NCBI GenBank assembly: GCA_947497145.1
Contig: CANMFQ010000010.1
Location: forward strand, 1-64,000
Direction: 5' to 3'
DNA length: 64,000 nucleotides
Source of the DNA: an uncultured Flavobacteriaceae bacterium
GTDB lineage: Bacteria > Bacteroidota > Bacteroidia > Flavobacteriales > Flavobacteriaceae
Both the position numbers and the translations under genes were made by a program. Shown piece by piece: positions 44,630-54,566 of this stretch (positions are counted from its first letter, which is position 1; every line of letters begins with the position of its first letter). The notes under the pieces are model-generated. The model ran no database searches, was not told the DNA's origin, and worked only from the letters and a program-made list of their open reading frames with translations.

Positions 44630-46615
44630 ATGAATATAACCAAATTAACCCTATTGCTATGCGCTATCTCTTTTAACACTGTTTTTGGGCAGCAAAATAG
44701 TGTAAATGATACTTCAGATACCATAAGAGAATCGCATTTAGAATTAGCTAAGATAGCAGTGATTCCAATAAAAGATTCCAAAACCAAAAGAAACTATGAA
44801 CTTTATATAAAACTACCTGATGATTATTCTGAAAATAACAATAAGGTCTATCCGGTAATTTACTATACAGATGCGTTATGGCATGTAGAAATGCTATCTG
44901 GCGCTACAGAATACATGCTGGAAAACGTTATTCTAGTTGGAATTTCTTGGCAATTAGACATCGATGAAAAGCTGAAAAAGGAAGTAGGTGCGCATTATAG
45001 TCGGTTTCGAGATTTTAGTTCCCGAAAATCAAATAAGCCTAAAATTCAAAAAAAATATCAATTGGGGCAAGCGAATACATTTTTAGACTTTATTCGTAAT
45101 GATGTCATTACTTATATTTACAATACCTATAGAACCGACCCCAATAGTCGTACCTATTTCGGTTATTCAATGGGTGCAGAGTTTGGTGCTTATGCACTAT
45201 TGACTCAGCCCAAAACTTTTAACAATTACATTATTGGCAGTCCATCAATTAAAAATGAAGTTGCTTATTTAGCTGAACTTAATTCGAAATTTGGGCCTTA
45301 CGAGGCATCAAATAAAAATTCTAGTCTAAAGGCCAATGTTTTTATCACATATGGTTCATTGGAAGAGGAGGCAGAAGACATCGATGCATTTGTTAAATTA
45401 CTAAAAGATAGAAGAGATGATGGTTTGTCGGTACAAAAAGAAGTGATTGAAGGTAATCACGCAAGTGCATTCCCAATGACCACAATTCGCAGTGTCAAAT
45501 GGTTGTCATCATTGATGAGTCATGTTTCTAGTGATAATTATCACGTCTCTTTCTGGGATATTCCACAACTCAATAATGCATTCGTCACTACAACTCCTCA
45601 GGATAGAAAAGACGGAATATCAGTTGATACATTAACGACGAATGGTAACGACCGAAACGCAATCCTTAAGTTGTCTCAAGAGATTTTTGATAGTAAACAT
45701 GGAAACTATGATGCCTTACTCATTTCACACAAAAACAAATTGGTTTTTGAATCTTATTATAAAAAAGGACGTATCAATTTGCCTCATAGACAAGCATCAG
45801 CAGTAAAAGCGTATACCAGTTTAGTTTTGGGGAGAGCTATTCAAATGGGTTACCTATCTATGGAAGATTTAAACAAACCATTAATTAGTTTTCTAAAGGA
45901 TGTTGATCCTAAAAAAATGACTAAAGGCGTTGAAAAAATCACACTTCATAAAGCGTTGACCATGCACGGAGGATTGACTATAGATAGAGATGCATGGAAA
46001 GAAATTAAGAAAGATTCCGTTCGGTTAAAAGGTCAAGGACTAGTTCAGGCACTTTTTGAGGAAAGCGCACCAATAACCCCAGAGTCTCAGACTTATTTGT
46101 ATGGTAATTTCAATCCAATATTGGTGATGACGGTCATTGACGCCGTTGTTCCAGGAACTGCTGAGGACTTTATTAAAACGGAGTTTCTTGACAAACTTGG
46201 CATTACAAATTATAAATGGTTAAATAATATTAGTGGTATACCGGAAGCAGGTTGGGGTGTAGATATGATGTCTCGTGACATGCTTAAGTTGGGTAATTTG
46301 GTGCTCAATAAAGGTAAATTAAATGGCGAACAGCTTATTTCTGAAGTATATCTTGCCAAAGCTACAAGTGGTATTGTGAAACCTACTCAAGATTGGGCGC
46401 CAAAAGACTATCGTTATGGGTATTTTTGGTATCAAACAAGTGTACAGGTAGGTGCTAAAAATTATAATACTGTATTCGCTTGGGGAGGTGGCGGACAGCT
46501 TGTAATAGTTATTAAAGAATTGGATTTAACAATTGTAATTTCCGGTCATGATAGTGAAGATAAAATAATGGCTCAAATTTCTGAAATCATTATACCTGCG
46601 TTTGTTAAACAATAA
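44630..46615 (+). CDS. Esterase/beta-lactamase-like fusion hydrolase
   Basis: This exported two-domain serine hydrolase has a signal peptide at 1-20. The N-terminal esterase of the IroE/Fes type has the nucleophile in GYSMG (S180). The C-terminal class C beta-lactamase/DD-peptidase-like domain runs from about 340, with SAVK (S390, K393), YGN and GGGGQ in place of KTG. Start at 44630 gives a clean signal; an ATG at 44531 overlaps the previous gene. The first domain could release acyl groups and the second could act on a D-amino acid ester or peptide. The joint function is unknown. Confidence 0.82.
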   Translation: MNITKLTLLLCAISFNTVFGQQNSVNDTSDTIRESHLELAKIAVIPIKDSKTKRNYELYIKLPDDYSENNNKVYPVIYYTDALWHVEMLSGATEYMLENVILVGISWQLDIDEKLKKEVGAHYSRFRDFSSRKSNKPKIQKKYQLGQANTFLDFIRNDVITYIYNTYRTDPNSRTYFGYSMGAEFGAYALLTQPKTFNNYIIGSPSIKNEVAYLAELNSKFGPYEASNKNSSLKANVFITYGSLEEEAEDIDAFVKLLKDRRDDGLSVQKEVIEGNHASAFPMTTIRSVKWLSSLMSHVSSDNYHVSFWDIPQLNNAFVTTTPQDRKDGISVDTLTTNGNDRNAILKLSQEIFDSKHGNYDALLISHKNKLVFESYYKKGRINLPHRQASAVKAYTSLVLGRAIQMGYLSMEDLNKPLISFLKDVDPKKMTKGVEKITLHKALTMHGGLTIDRDAWKEIKKDSVRLKGQGLVQALFEESAPITPESQTYLYGNFNPILVMTVIDAVVPGTAEDFIKTEFLDKLGITNYKWLNNISGIPEAGWGVDMMSRDMLKLGNLVLNKGKLNGEQLISEVYLAKATSGIVKPTQDWAPKDYRYGYFWYQTSVQVGAKNYNTVFAWGGGGQLVIVIKELDLTIVISGHDSEDKIMAQISEIIIPAFVKQ

Positions 46616-46747
46616 TTTTTATAACAGCAATAAACCTAAGTGATGGTTAATTATTAGATCCTATTGTTGATTTTTTATAATGCATAATATAAGTTGGTTA
46701 GCGCATTTATTTAAAGTAGAGGTTGAAGACTATAAAAGTAACAAAGA

Positions 46748-47632
46748 ATGAAAAATATATGTATAATTTTGACGCTTGTATTGGTACTATTTTTAAATGC
46801 TTGTAATACGAAGCAATCGAAACCAGAACCGCATAAAGTATCAACTATAGAAAGCCCATATCTTGGTCAAAAACCACCCAGTTTAACCCCAAAACCTTTT
46901 GCTCCCGGTATGGTTACAACAAGAAATTGGGAATATAGCGGTGTCTTTAGCCCTGATATGAGAGAATTTTATTTCCTTAGGCAGGTAGAAGGAGCTAAGG
47001 AACAAGAATTTGTTGTTTTTAAAAATGAAGGGAATACATGGAATGAAGCGGTTATATCTTCTCGCCAAGGACAGCCTTTTGTTGCTCCCGATGGTAAGAC
47101 AATGCATTTGGGAAGGCGGTATATGGAACGAAATGTTACCAATGAATGGTCAGAAGTGAAAAGTCTTGATACTCCTTTCGAAGGTTTACCAATCATGCGA
47201 CTTACAGCCTCTTTAAAAGGAACCTATTTTTTTGATGAATTCAAGCAAGATTTTACTGGCGATATTCGATATTCAAGACTAATAAATGGTGCATACGAAG
47301 AACCGAAATTACTCAGTAAAAATATCAATACAGGTAAAAGTTTTCACCCTTTTATAGCACCAGATGAATCCTATTTAATTTTTGATAGCACAAGAGAAGG
47401 CGGATACGGAGATTCTGATATCTATATTAGTTTTCGTCAACAAGATGATTCTTGGAGCAACCCTATTAATTTAGGCGATAAAATAAACACCAAGGCTTGG
47501 GAAGCTTCTGCAAGCGTAACACCAGATGGGAAATATCTTTTTTTCAATAGAATTGTAGGTTCAAAAGAAGATGGAAATGTGGACATATTTTGGGTGGATG
47601 CTAAAATTATTGAAACTATTATTTCTAAATAG
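46748..47632 (+). CDS. PD40 beta-propeller lipoprotein
   Basis: This 294-residue lipoprotein (LNAC lipobox, Cys19) is a paralogue of the protein at 43705. Both start with YLGQKxPxLxP, then FSPDM, then IAPDESYLxxD, xDIYISFxQxDxSW and VTPDGKYLxF. The repeats are predicted to build a propeller. The pair look like a tandem duplication into which the hydrolase fusion was placed, or which grew around it. The function is unknown, perhaps a surface binding role. Confidence 0.85.
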   Translation: MKNICIILTLVLVLFLNACNTKQSKPEPHKVSTIESPYLGQKPPSLTPKPFAPGMVTTRNWEYSGVFSPDMREFYFLRQVEGAKEQEFVVFKNEGNTWNEAVISSRQGQPFVAPDGKTMHLGRRYMERNVTNEWSEVKSLDTPFEGLPIMRLTASLKGTYFFDEFKQDFTGDIRYSRLINGAYEEPKLLSKNINTGKSFHPFIAPDESYLIFDSTREGGYGDSDIYISFRQQDDSWSNPINLGDKINTKAWEASASVTPDGKYLFFNRIVGSKEDGNVDIFWVDAKIIETIISK

Positions 47633-47861
47633 TAAAAATATAACTAGCCACCCCAAAAGGAATATCAGTACTCACTAAAAAAATATAGCCCATCGTTAGT
47701 GTCTAGCCCCAAAAAGGAGGAAATTTACTTTTTGAGTATTTGCTGCCAGACACTAATTACCGAAACTGTTCCTTTAAATCTCGGGTTTTATGGCTTCCTT
47801 TTTTCTTTTACAAATTCACAAGGCTATCAAAAAACATGTTTTCCATTTAAATAACATTACA

Positions 47862-49202
47862 CTATAATCTGCGAAGGTTCAACACTCCCAATGTCCCAAA
47901 TATTAATGTAATGAAGAGCGTGGGCAAGAGTACATAAAACCAACTAAAATCTCGTTTTATGGTATAAAACTTAGCCGCATAACTTGACCAGTCAATAGTA
48001 TCTGCAGGTTTGTTATCAAAAAATTTAGTGTAAAAACCTAATCGTAAATTCTTGTGAAACTCGGTAAGGGCTTTTAAAAAATGTAAATGACTTACCATAT
48101 CTGTACCCGCTAGGGTGTTAAAACTAAGTTGCGCATGCATTGTAGGTACAAAGAGTGCCACATTTTTACTTACACTAGTTCGCAGCTGTAGTTTTTCAGC
48201 CATTTCTGCACTGGTTTCTTTCGCTGCTAAATCACCCATTTCTTGCATCCCATAATACCAAATCCAACTGAATTCATCTTCGGGTACTGGGTAGTTTTTA
48301 TACTGCGGATAGGCTTCAAAAAAACGGGTCATTGTGGCATCTTTTTCTAAGTCCCATTTTTCATGGTAACCATCGCGTTGCTCAACCATCGCTTCTAAAG
48401 CTTCAGGCACTTGATATGTATTCATTACATAATTATTTACTATTGCCGGAATAAGAATAGTTAATACCACCCAAATAGAAATTAAGGCTAGTGCATTGAA
48501 ATTTGAGCTTTTTTGTAAAGAAATTATCCATAGGCACAAAACACTCCAAAACAATATATACAAGATACTTTGCAGAAATATGGCCCAAAAATTTTGATCC
48601 ATAGGTATTTGAAGTATAGCACTTGCCATAAACAAGAGACTCATTAAAACAGCAAATACAAAAAGTACTCTAACCAGCATTTTTTTTAATAAAAACGTTG
48701 CTTTTCTAGCGGTTTGGGCAGCTACTATTCGCCATGTACCAAGTTCCTTTTCTTCGGAATATAAATTAAAAATCATCGCTATGAGTACCAATGGAAACAA
48801 ATAAATAATAACAAACCCCAAATCTAAATTTCCAGACATTAACAAAGCGGGATTCTCAAAATCGTTGTCATATTTCTGTCCTTCGATAGCCCGAATGGTT
48901 ACTGCTTGCAAGAGAGGGTTAACATCACTCTGACCAATTGAAATGGCACTTATATTAGCAGGCTTTTTTATCAAGGTAAAACGCAGGTAATACAAAAGCA
49001 AGCCTAAATCATCATTGTGATATTCTAAGTTTCGTTGTATGCTATTGTTTTGAAATTCTTGAGCTGCAAGGATGGTCTTTTCTTGCTTCACTAAATATTG
49101 TTTGCCAATTAAAATGCTTATCAATCCGACAGCCATTAATAAAACAAGACTGAGTACAAATATTTTGGTTCTAAAAAATGATTTAAATAATAAACGAAAC
49201 AT
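47862..49202 (-). CDS. ABC transporter permease (DUF3526 type), second subunit
   Basis: This 446-residue integral membrane protein has about six membrane segments. A large periplasmic loop between the first and second (about 35-140) is typical of ABC-2/DUF3526 permeases. It pairs with the next permease, with which it is adjacent (stop and start touch). The partner ATPase is at 53135. The substrate is unknown. It belongs to an operon with a TonB-dependent receptor. Confidence 0.85.
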   Translation of the reverse strand: MFRLLFKSFFRTKIFVLSLVLLMAVGLISILIGKQYLVKQEKTILAAQEFQNNSIQRNLEYHNDDLGLLLYYLRFTLIKKPANISAISIGQSDVNPLLQAVTIRAIEGQKYDNDFENPALLMSGNLDLGFVIIYLFPLVLIAMIFNLYSEEKELGTWRIVAAQTARKATFLLKKMLVRVLFVFAVLMSLLFMASAILQIPMDQNFWAIFLQSILYILFWSVLCLWIISLQKSSNFNALALISIWVVLTILIPAIVNNYVMNTYQVPEALEAMVEQRDGYHEKWDLEKDATMTRFFEAYPQYKNYPVPEDEFSWIWYYGMQEMGDLAAKETSAEMAEKLQLRTSVSKNVALFVPTMHAQLSFNTLAGTDMVSHLHFLKALTEFHKNLRLGFYTKFFDNKPADTIDWSSYAAKFYTIKRDFSWFYVLLPTLFITLIFGTLGVLNLRRL

Positions 49203-50642
49203 TTAAATGGCTTTTAGGTTAGTAGCTAATTTGAACAGGCCAAAAAACGTTAAAATGCTCCAAAGCAATAAGGCTATGATGCTAATTAACTCATTTTTAA
49301 AGACCCTAGAAATAGGCATAAATTGATATTCAAAAGGGGGGAATTCCTTCCAAAACTTACTAGAAATAGTATTTGGTCCTGCTTTACCTTTATTGGGTAT
49401 ATACTCCATTTGTAATCTATTCATTTCTTGTGCAAGCTTAAACCGATAGGCTTCTGCTTTATCTTTGAAATGAAGAAAAGAATGAAAATCTGTCCCTGAG
49501 AAGGCCATAGATACGTTTTTGATAGCCGTATACGGATTAATAAATGCCGAGTAGCGTTCTACATCGTTTTGCTTGGTATACACTTCGTATAATTCTTTCT
49601 GATATTTTAAATAAACTGCGGTACTTAAGGCTTCTCCTTTGGCCATGACAAAGCCTCCGTAATTAAACGGAAGGTCTTCTACTTTGGTTACATTGTGTGC
49701 TGAAAGAACGGAGTCTTTTAGGGCGGTGAAATGGGGATCATTCGGATTATGACTATCACCTAGTTTTATTAAATCTTCTGCTACGGCAGTTTCAATTTCT
49801 ATTTTAGAGGGGGTAGGGTGTAGGTAATACCCAATTGCCTGCAAAGATTTTGGAACAATTATTACAAATAAAAGCCAAATACCTAGCAACTTTACTAGGG
49901 CAGCTTTAGCGGAACTACTAAAGGCCGAAACCAAAATAGTAATAGCACAAAGAATTGCAAAAAACAGTAAGTATGAAAATAGTAATACCCCATAGCGCAA
50001 CAAACTTGCTCCGTGGGCGGTGTCATGACTGGCTATTAAAATAAAACACAGTAGAACAAGAAAAGTACTTACTACAAAAATTAAAGCTAAACTGTAAAGT
50101 CCCAACCATTTACCAATAACAATTTCTTTTCTACTGATACCTTGTCCTATCAATAATTTTAAGGTGCTTGATTCTCGTTCTTGTGCTATAGTTGCATACC
50201 CCAAATAGAAAATTAATAAGGGTACTATTATCTTTAAAAGCATTGCCAAACTCACTTCTCCAAACCGTAATAGACCTGTTGACATACTGGCTTCAGAAAA
50301 GTTAGCAGTATTTTGCTTGTGTGCTTCTAAGAATACCGCATTACCAACAAAATTTTCCATTCCTAGGTCAAAAACACTCAAAATATGTTTTATTCTAAGA
50401 GCAAAAGAACCATAATGAGCCATTCTGTGTGGGTGTTTATCGGGGTTGTTTTCCCAACTTTCTTGCACTTCATCTTGTATTGCATCTCGGGTAAAATTTT
50501 GATCATGGTAATTTTCCCAACCACTGTAGGCCGAAAAGAGGACTAAAAATATCATGAGCCCCAGGGCTATGATCATAACTTTTGATCTAAAAGAGTCTTT
50601 ACAAAGTTGGCGTGCCAACAAAAAGATTACATTTTTTCTCAT
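49203..50642 (-). CDS. ABC transporter permease (DUF3526 type), first subunit
   Basis: This 479-residue permease has an N-terminal segment (VMIIALGLMIFLVLFSAYSGW), a large outer loop, the coupling-helix region GQGISRKEIVIGKWLGL and further membrane segments. It is the sister of the downstream permease. It begins 2 bp after the receptor stop codon, so the two are translationally close. The two permeases probably form a heterodimer with the ATPase at 53135. Confidence 0.86.
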   Translation of the reverse strand: MRKNVIFLLARQLCKDSFRSKVMIIALGLMIFLVLFSAYSGWENYHDQNFTRDAIQDEVQESWENNPDKHPHRMAHYGSFALRIKHILSVFDLGMENFVGNAVFLEAHKQNTANFSEASMSTGLLRFGEVSLAMLLKIIVPLLIFYLGYATIAQERESSTLKLLIGQGISRKEIVIGKWLGLYSLALIFVVSTFLVLLCFILIASHDTAHGASLLRYGVLLFSYLLFFAILCAITILVSAFSSSAKAALVKLLGIWLLFVIIVPKSLQAIGYYLHPTPSKIEIETAVAEDLIKLGDSHNPNDPHFTALKDSVLSAHNVTKVEDLPFNYGGFVMAKGEALSTAVYLKYQKELYEVYTKQNDVERYSAFINPYTAIKNVSMAFSGTDFHSFLHFKDKAEAYRFKLAQEMNRLQMEYIPNKGKAGPNTISSKFWKEFPPFEYQFMPISRVFKNELISIIALLLWSILTFFGLFKLATNLKAI

Positions 50643-50644
50643 AG

Positions 50645-53131
50645 CTAAAATTTATAGGTCGCGTTTAATAAGATATTTCGTGGCGCACCCGGTGCAAGCC
50701 TTGATGCGTTAAGAGCACCCAACCAATATGTTTTATCTAATAAGTTATTCACTTTTAAGGTAAGCTGCATATTGCCATTGGCTGGTTTGTAATAAACGGC
50801 AGCATCAAAAACGGTATAATCAGGAAGTAACAAGCGGTCACCATACCATGAGTATTTATCACCGCTGTACTGCATGCCTAAACCAACACCAATATCTCTT
50901 AGCGTAGCCCCCGTAAAATCATATTTTCCCCAAAGGTTACCACTGTGCTTTGCTCCACCACCAATACGTTCACCAACGAGGGTTGCATCTTCATCTTCAA
51001 CAATTTTTGCATCTGTAAAAGCGTACGATGCTACCAATTGCAAGTTTGGCGTAATATAACCTGAGAAATCTGTTTCAAAGCCTTTGCTGCGTTGTTCACC
51101 TCTTGCTGTTAAATTTTCCAGGTCGTAGGTGTCTCCAATGAGAATATTCTTTTGGGTAATATCAAAAAGCGCAAAATTTAATACTATTTTTCCATTGAGA
51201 AATTCGCCTTTAGCGCCTAGTTCTGTTAGGCTACTTTCTAAGGGGTCAAACTTAGCAGGAGAAGCAGCCCAAAAGAATCCTTCAGTAGCAGGGGACAAGG
51301 ATACTGTATTTGTCTGTGGTTGAAACCCTTCTAAATAGGTAGCATAAGCGCTTACGTTAGCGGTAACCTCATAGGTTAAACCTAATCTAGGAATAAAAGC
51401 TCCTGTTTTAAATTCTTCTTCATCTCCTTTGTAATCAAATATATCTTTAAACCATTCGTAACGCAGATTCATTAAAGCCGAAAATTTTCCTACTTTAAAC
51501 TGGTCTTGCATATAAATACCTCCTGAAGTAGAGAGGTTTGCAGGTATTTCAAATTCTGAAATTGTATATCCTTTGGTCTCTCTAATACCGTTATTTGGAT
51601 TTTCAAGATTAAAATGTGGTACGTTTGGTACTGGCATAACAATACCGTCAATCTCCATGGTTTGAAACTGGTCAGCTTCATTGACGTTAAATTTACTTAC
51701 TGATCCGTCTAATTTCAAATAGCGTCTTGCGCCATTTTGTCCACCGCCAATGGTTCGTTCCCATCGGGTACCATCATACCCAACTAAGAACTTATTAGTG
51801 GTTTTCTCGCCTTTTAAGTCAAAATTGAAAAAAGCACTAATATTATCGGTATTCCAAAGCTGTTCGCGTTCTACGTAACGCATAGCAGCCAAGGTAGGTA
51901 TGGGTGTGCCATCAATAGCTACAGCAGCTGTATTTACGGTTCTATGCTCTGCTAAATCCTCTTCCCAAGTTTGCTTCATATACGATGCGTTAAAACCAAA
52001 ATTATTGGTAAATTTTTTAGAAAAATTGGTCATTATTAGCACCTCTTTTGACTTAAAAAAATCATTAGAAGCACCCACATTTAAAGAAATAGGTGTACTA
52101 TTTAAATCAAATTCGCCATTAATACTACCAAAAATTGGTTGGCCTCTATCTAAATTTCCTACGCCATTGCTATAAATCATTTCAACATTAAGTGCCGTGG
52201 TTTCATTAGGGATGTAACTAAATGAGGGGGTCAGTAAAAAGGCATTATTTTTTACTAAATCTCTAAAGGAGTTCGCTTCTTGAAAAGCTGCATTAAAGCG
52301 ATATAATAACGTTTTAGATTCGTTTAAAGGCCCTGTAAAATCAGCCGTTGCTCGTAACGTTCCAAAACTCCCTGTAGTAGCAGAAACCTCGCTTCGCTTT
52401 TCAGTGAGCGGTTTTTTAGTGACCATATTTACAGTTCCGCCGGGGTCAGCACTAGAGAATGTAACCGAAGAAGGCCCTTTAATAACTTCTACACGCTCTA
52501 TATGTGAGGTGATAGGTTGAAGAAAATAATACTGCCGAGTGCGCATTCCGTTAAGTATTTGCCCGTCATCAGCTTGTGTAATACCGCGAATATTGAAATG
52601 ATTATATAAACCCGTAACCGTAACATTACTGACCGTTTTTACAGCTTCTGGTAATTGAAAAGCTAGTCGATCTGCTAATAATTCTTTGGTTACTGAGGTA
52701 ATGGCCTGGGGCAATTCTTTATTTTTAATAGCTACCTTAGTTGCAGAAAAAGAATAATCACTGTTATAGTCTTTTCTCAGTCTACCAGTAACTTCAACTG
52801 ACTGCAATTGCTCTACATTTTCTTGTAGCACTAAAACACCGATATTATAGGGTTTTACTTGGTCAAAACTTTTCTCAAAACGAATTGATTTGGCACCTAT
52901 ATAACTTATTGTAAGTTGATATTTGCCTGTATTTGAAAGTTCAAAATTAAAGGTACCATTTTCTTGACTCACTGTTCCGCCACTTGTTTTAGAATCTACA
53001 TTGGTGTACGCAATGGTTGCTCCAAAAATAGGTTGCCCTTCATTATCTGTGATTTTTCCGTTAACCGAAATTTGGGCAAATGCGCTGGTAAATGCAAATA
53101 GCATTAATAGGATAGTACTATAGTTTTTCAT
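50645..53131 (-). CDS. TonB-dependent siderophore-type receptor
   Basis: This 828-residue outer-membrane receptor has a signal peptide, a carboxypeptidase-like domain (VNGKITDNEGQPIFGATI) and a plug with ERVEVIKGPSSVTFSSADPGGTVNMVTKKP. These are hallmarks of the siderophore-receptor (FhuA/FoxA-like) group. A barrel ends in a conserved aromatic strand (LLNATYKF). It sits in one operon with the ATPase upstream and two permeases downstream. The arrangement suggests metal or metallophore handling, but DUF3526-type ABC systems are usually exporters, so the direction is uncertain. Confidence 0.9.
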   Translation of the reverse strand: MKNYSTILLMLFAFTSAFAQISVNGKITDNEGQPIFGATIAYTNVDSKTSGGTVSQENGTFNFELSNTGKYQLTISYIGAKSIRFEKSFDQVKPYNIGVLVLQENVEQLQSVEVTGRLRKDYNSDYSFSATKVAIKNKELPQAITSVTKELLADRLAFQLPEAVKTVSNVTVTGLYNHFNIRGITQADDGQILNGMRTRQYYFLQPITSHIERVEVIKGPSSVTFSSADPGGTVNMVTKKPLTEKRSEVSATTGSFGTLRATADFTGPLNESKTLLYRFNAAFQEANSFRDLVKNNAFLLTPSFSYIPNETTALNVEMIYSNGVGNLDRGQPIFGSINGEFDLNSTPISLNVGASNDFFKSKEVLIMTNFSKKFTNNFGFNASYMKQTWEEDLAEHRTVNTAAVAIDGTPIPTLAAMRYVEREQLWNTDNISAFFNFDLKGEKTTNKFLVGYDGTRWERTIGGGQNGARRYLKLDGSVSKFNVNEADQFQTMEIDGIVMPVPNVPHFNLENPNNGIRETKGYTISEFEIPANLSTSGGIYMQDQFKVGKFSALMNLRYEWFKDIFDYKGDEEEFKTGAFIPRLGLTYEVTANVSAYATYLEGFQPQTNTVSLSPATEGFFWAASPAKFDPLESSLTELGAKGEFLNGKIVLNFALFDITQKNILIGDTYDLENLTARGEQRSKGFETDFSGYITPNLQLVASYAFTDAKIVEDEDATLVGERIGGGAKHSGNLWGKYDFTGATLRDIGVGLGMQYSGDKYSWYGDRLLLPDYTVFDAAVYYKPANGNMQLTLKVNNLLDKTYWLGALNASRLAPGAPRNILLNATYKF

Positions 53132-53134
53132 TAC

Positions 53135-53824
53135 TTATATGGTTTCTAGGTATAATTTATTTAGTTGTCCGGCATCTATTTCGCTCGATTTTAATTGCTT
53201 TACTAACGAACCTTCTTTCATAATGCCAATAGTCGTTGCCAGCTCTACGGCATTAAAAATATCATGGGTAGCCATAAAAATTACTTTACCTGACTGAGCC
53301 AATTCTTTACAGGTTTTTGTAAATTCTGATGTTGCCTTAGGGTCAAGACCTGAAGTAGGTTCATCCATGAAAATGACTTCGGCATTCTTAGCCAGCGCTA
53401 CAGCAATACCCACTTTTTGACGCATACCTTTAGAGTATGCCGATAGCCTTTTGTGATGTGCATCTGCTTGAAGCCCTGTTTTGGTTAAAAAGGCTTCTAA
53501 TTCGTCAGTAGCATATGAAAAACCTGCTAATTGACTAAAAAAGTTGAGATTTTCTATGCCTGATAAGTTGCTGTAAAGCTGAACGGTTTCTGGAATATAA
53601 GCGGTAAGCTTATTAGTATCATCTTTGCCAACTTCTTTATCGCCGACAAAAGCCTGACCGCCGTCTTTGTTTATAAAACCTAAAAAGATATTAATGATCG
53701 TTGTTTTTCCTGCGCCATTCTGACCAAATAGGCAAAATATTTCTCCTTTTGAAACTTCGAAGGAAACGTCTTTCAATGCAACTTTTCCATTATAAGACTT
53801 GGCAATGTTTTTTGCTGTTAACAT
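53135..53824 (-). CDS. ABC transporter ATP-binding protein
   Basis: This 229-residue ATPase has Walker A GQNGAGKTT (about 34-42), signature LSAYSKGMRQKVG, Walker B VIFMDEPTSGLDPK and an H-loop (MATHD). It is the typical short ABC-2-type partner with no extra domains. It is the first gene of the operon ATPase, receptor, permease, permease, all minus strand. The 300-bp region upstream (53825-54125) holds no recognisable gene and no clear promoter box. Confidence 0.92.
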   Translation of the reverse strand: MLTAKNIAKSYNGKVALKDVSFEVSKGEIFCLFGQNGAGKTTIINIFLGFINKDGGQAFVGDKEVGKDDTNKLTAYIPETVQLYSNLSGIENLNFFSQLAGFSYATDELEAFLTKTGLQADAHHKRLSAYSKGMRQKVGIAVALAKNAEVIFMDEPTSGLDPKATSEFTKTCKELAQSGKVIFMATHDIFNAVELATTIGIMKEGSLVKQLKSSEIDAGQLNKLYLETI

Positions 53825-54125
53825 ACGTATTCTATGAATTAAAATTGAATATTAAGTGTATTTGAATACTCTAGATATTACGGTATTTTCTTGTAATCAG
53901 GAGTTTAAGTATATGGATGGATAAGCAGTGCTGAAACCATGAAAGCAATAACAATGGTAGCTTCCTTAAACCATATAAATGCATGTTTTAAAGCAACATA
54001 TTGATGCTAACTAGTATGATTAAAGGGCATTATCCAAATAGCAATTAGGCTTTAAAAAATGCTAAATAGGCTTGGACATGCCTGATTCTCCATCAAACAA
54101 GACTGGTAATACTAAAATATGTGGA

Positions 54126-54422
54126 TTATGATACTTGTGGGGGAGGCCTAGTAAAAAGAAAACTAGATAAATGTTGACTATTGAACGCAACAAGTGTAGT
54201 TGTATTAACTTTTTGTACTACAAAATAATGGGGTTTGGGTAAAACTACTGTTTCTATTTCTAGCAGCGGTATAACGCTAGCCGCCGCCGTAATATGGCAA
54301 ACTTCACATTGTTGTATATCGCCATCATCAGCGTCATGAGAAAGCGCATGCAAGCCTGCTACCTTGAATAAAAGCATCAAGACAAGATAAAACAGCGCGA
54401 TAATGTGTTTTTTATTTTGCAT
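54126..54422 (-). CDS. Small exported CxxC protein
   Basis: This protein of about 98 aa has a signal or membrane segment (IIALFYLVLMLLFKVAGLHAL), then HDADDGDIQQCEVCHI and a hydrophobic tail. The H..H...CEVC pattern could bind a metal, and such genes often stand near TonB receptors in Bacteroidota. The start at 54422 is preferred over 54434. A TATTTTTG promoter box at 54439-54432 would place the transcript start too close for the longer form. The function is unknown. Confidence 0.6.
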   Translation of the reverse strand: MQNKKHIIALFYLVLMLLFKVAGLHALSHDADDGDIQQCEVCHITAAASVIPLLEIETVVLPKPHYFVVQKVNTTTLVAFNSQHLSSFLFTRPPPQVS

Positions 54423-54566
54423 TACAGACGGCAAAAATATAAATTACTACAAACTAGCGAAGTCTTTTGCATAAAAATATGCTCCAAGCTATGTTATTTT
54501 ACTGAAGACGTACTTTTTAGCGGAGCTATTTTTATTCATGTGAAAGCAAAATACCCGTAAACCCAA

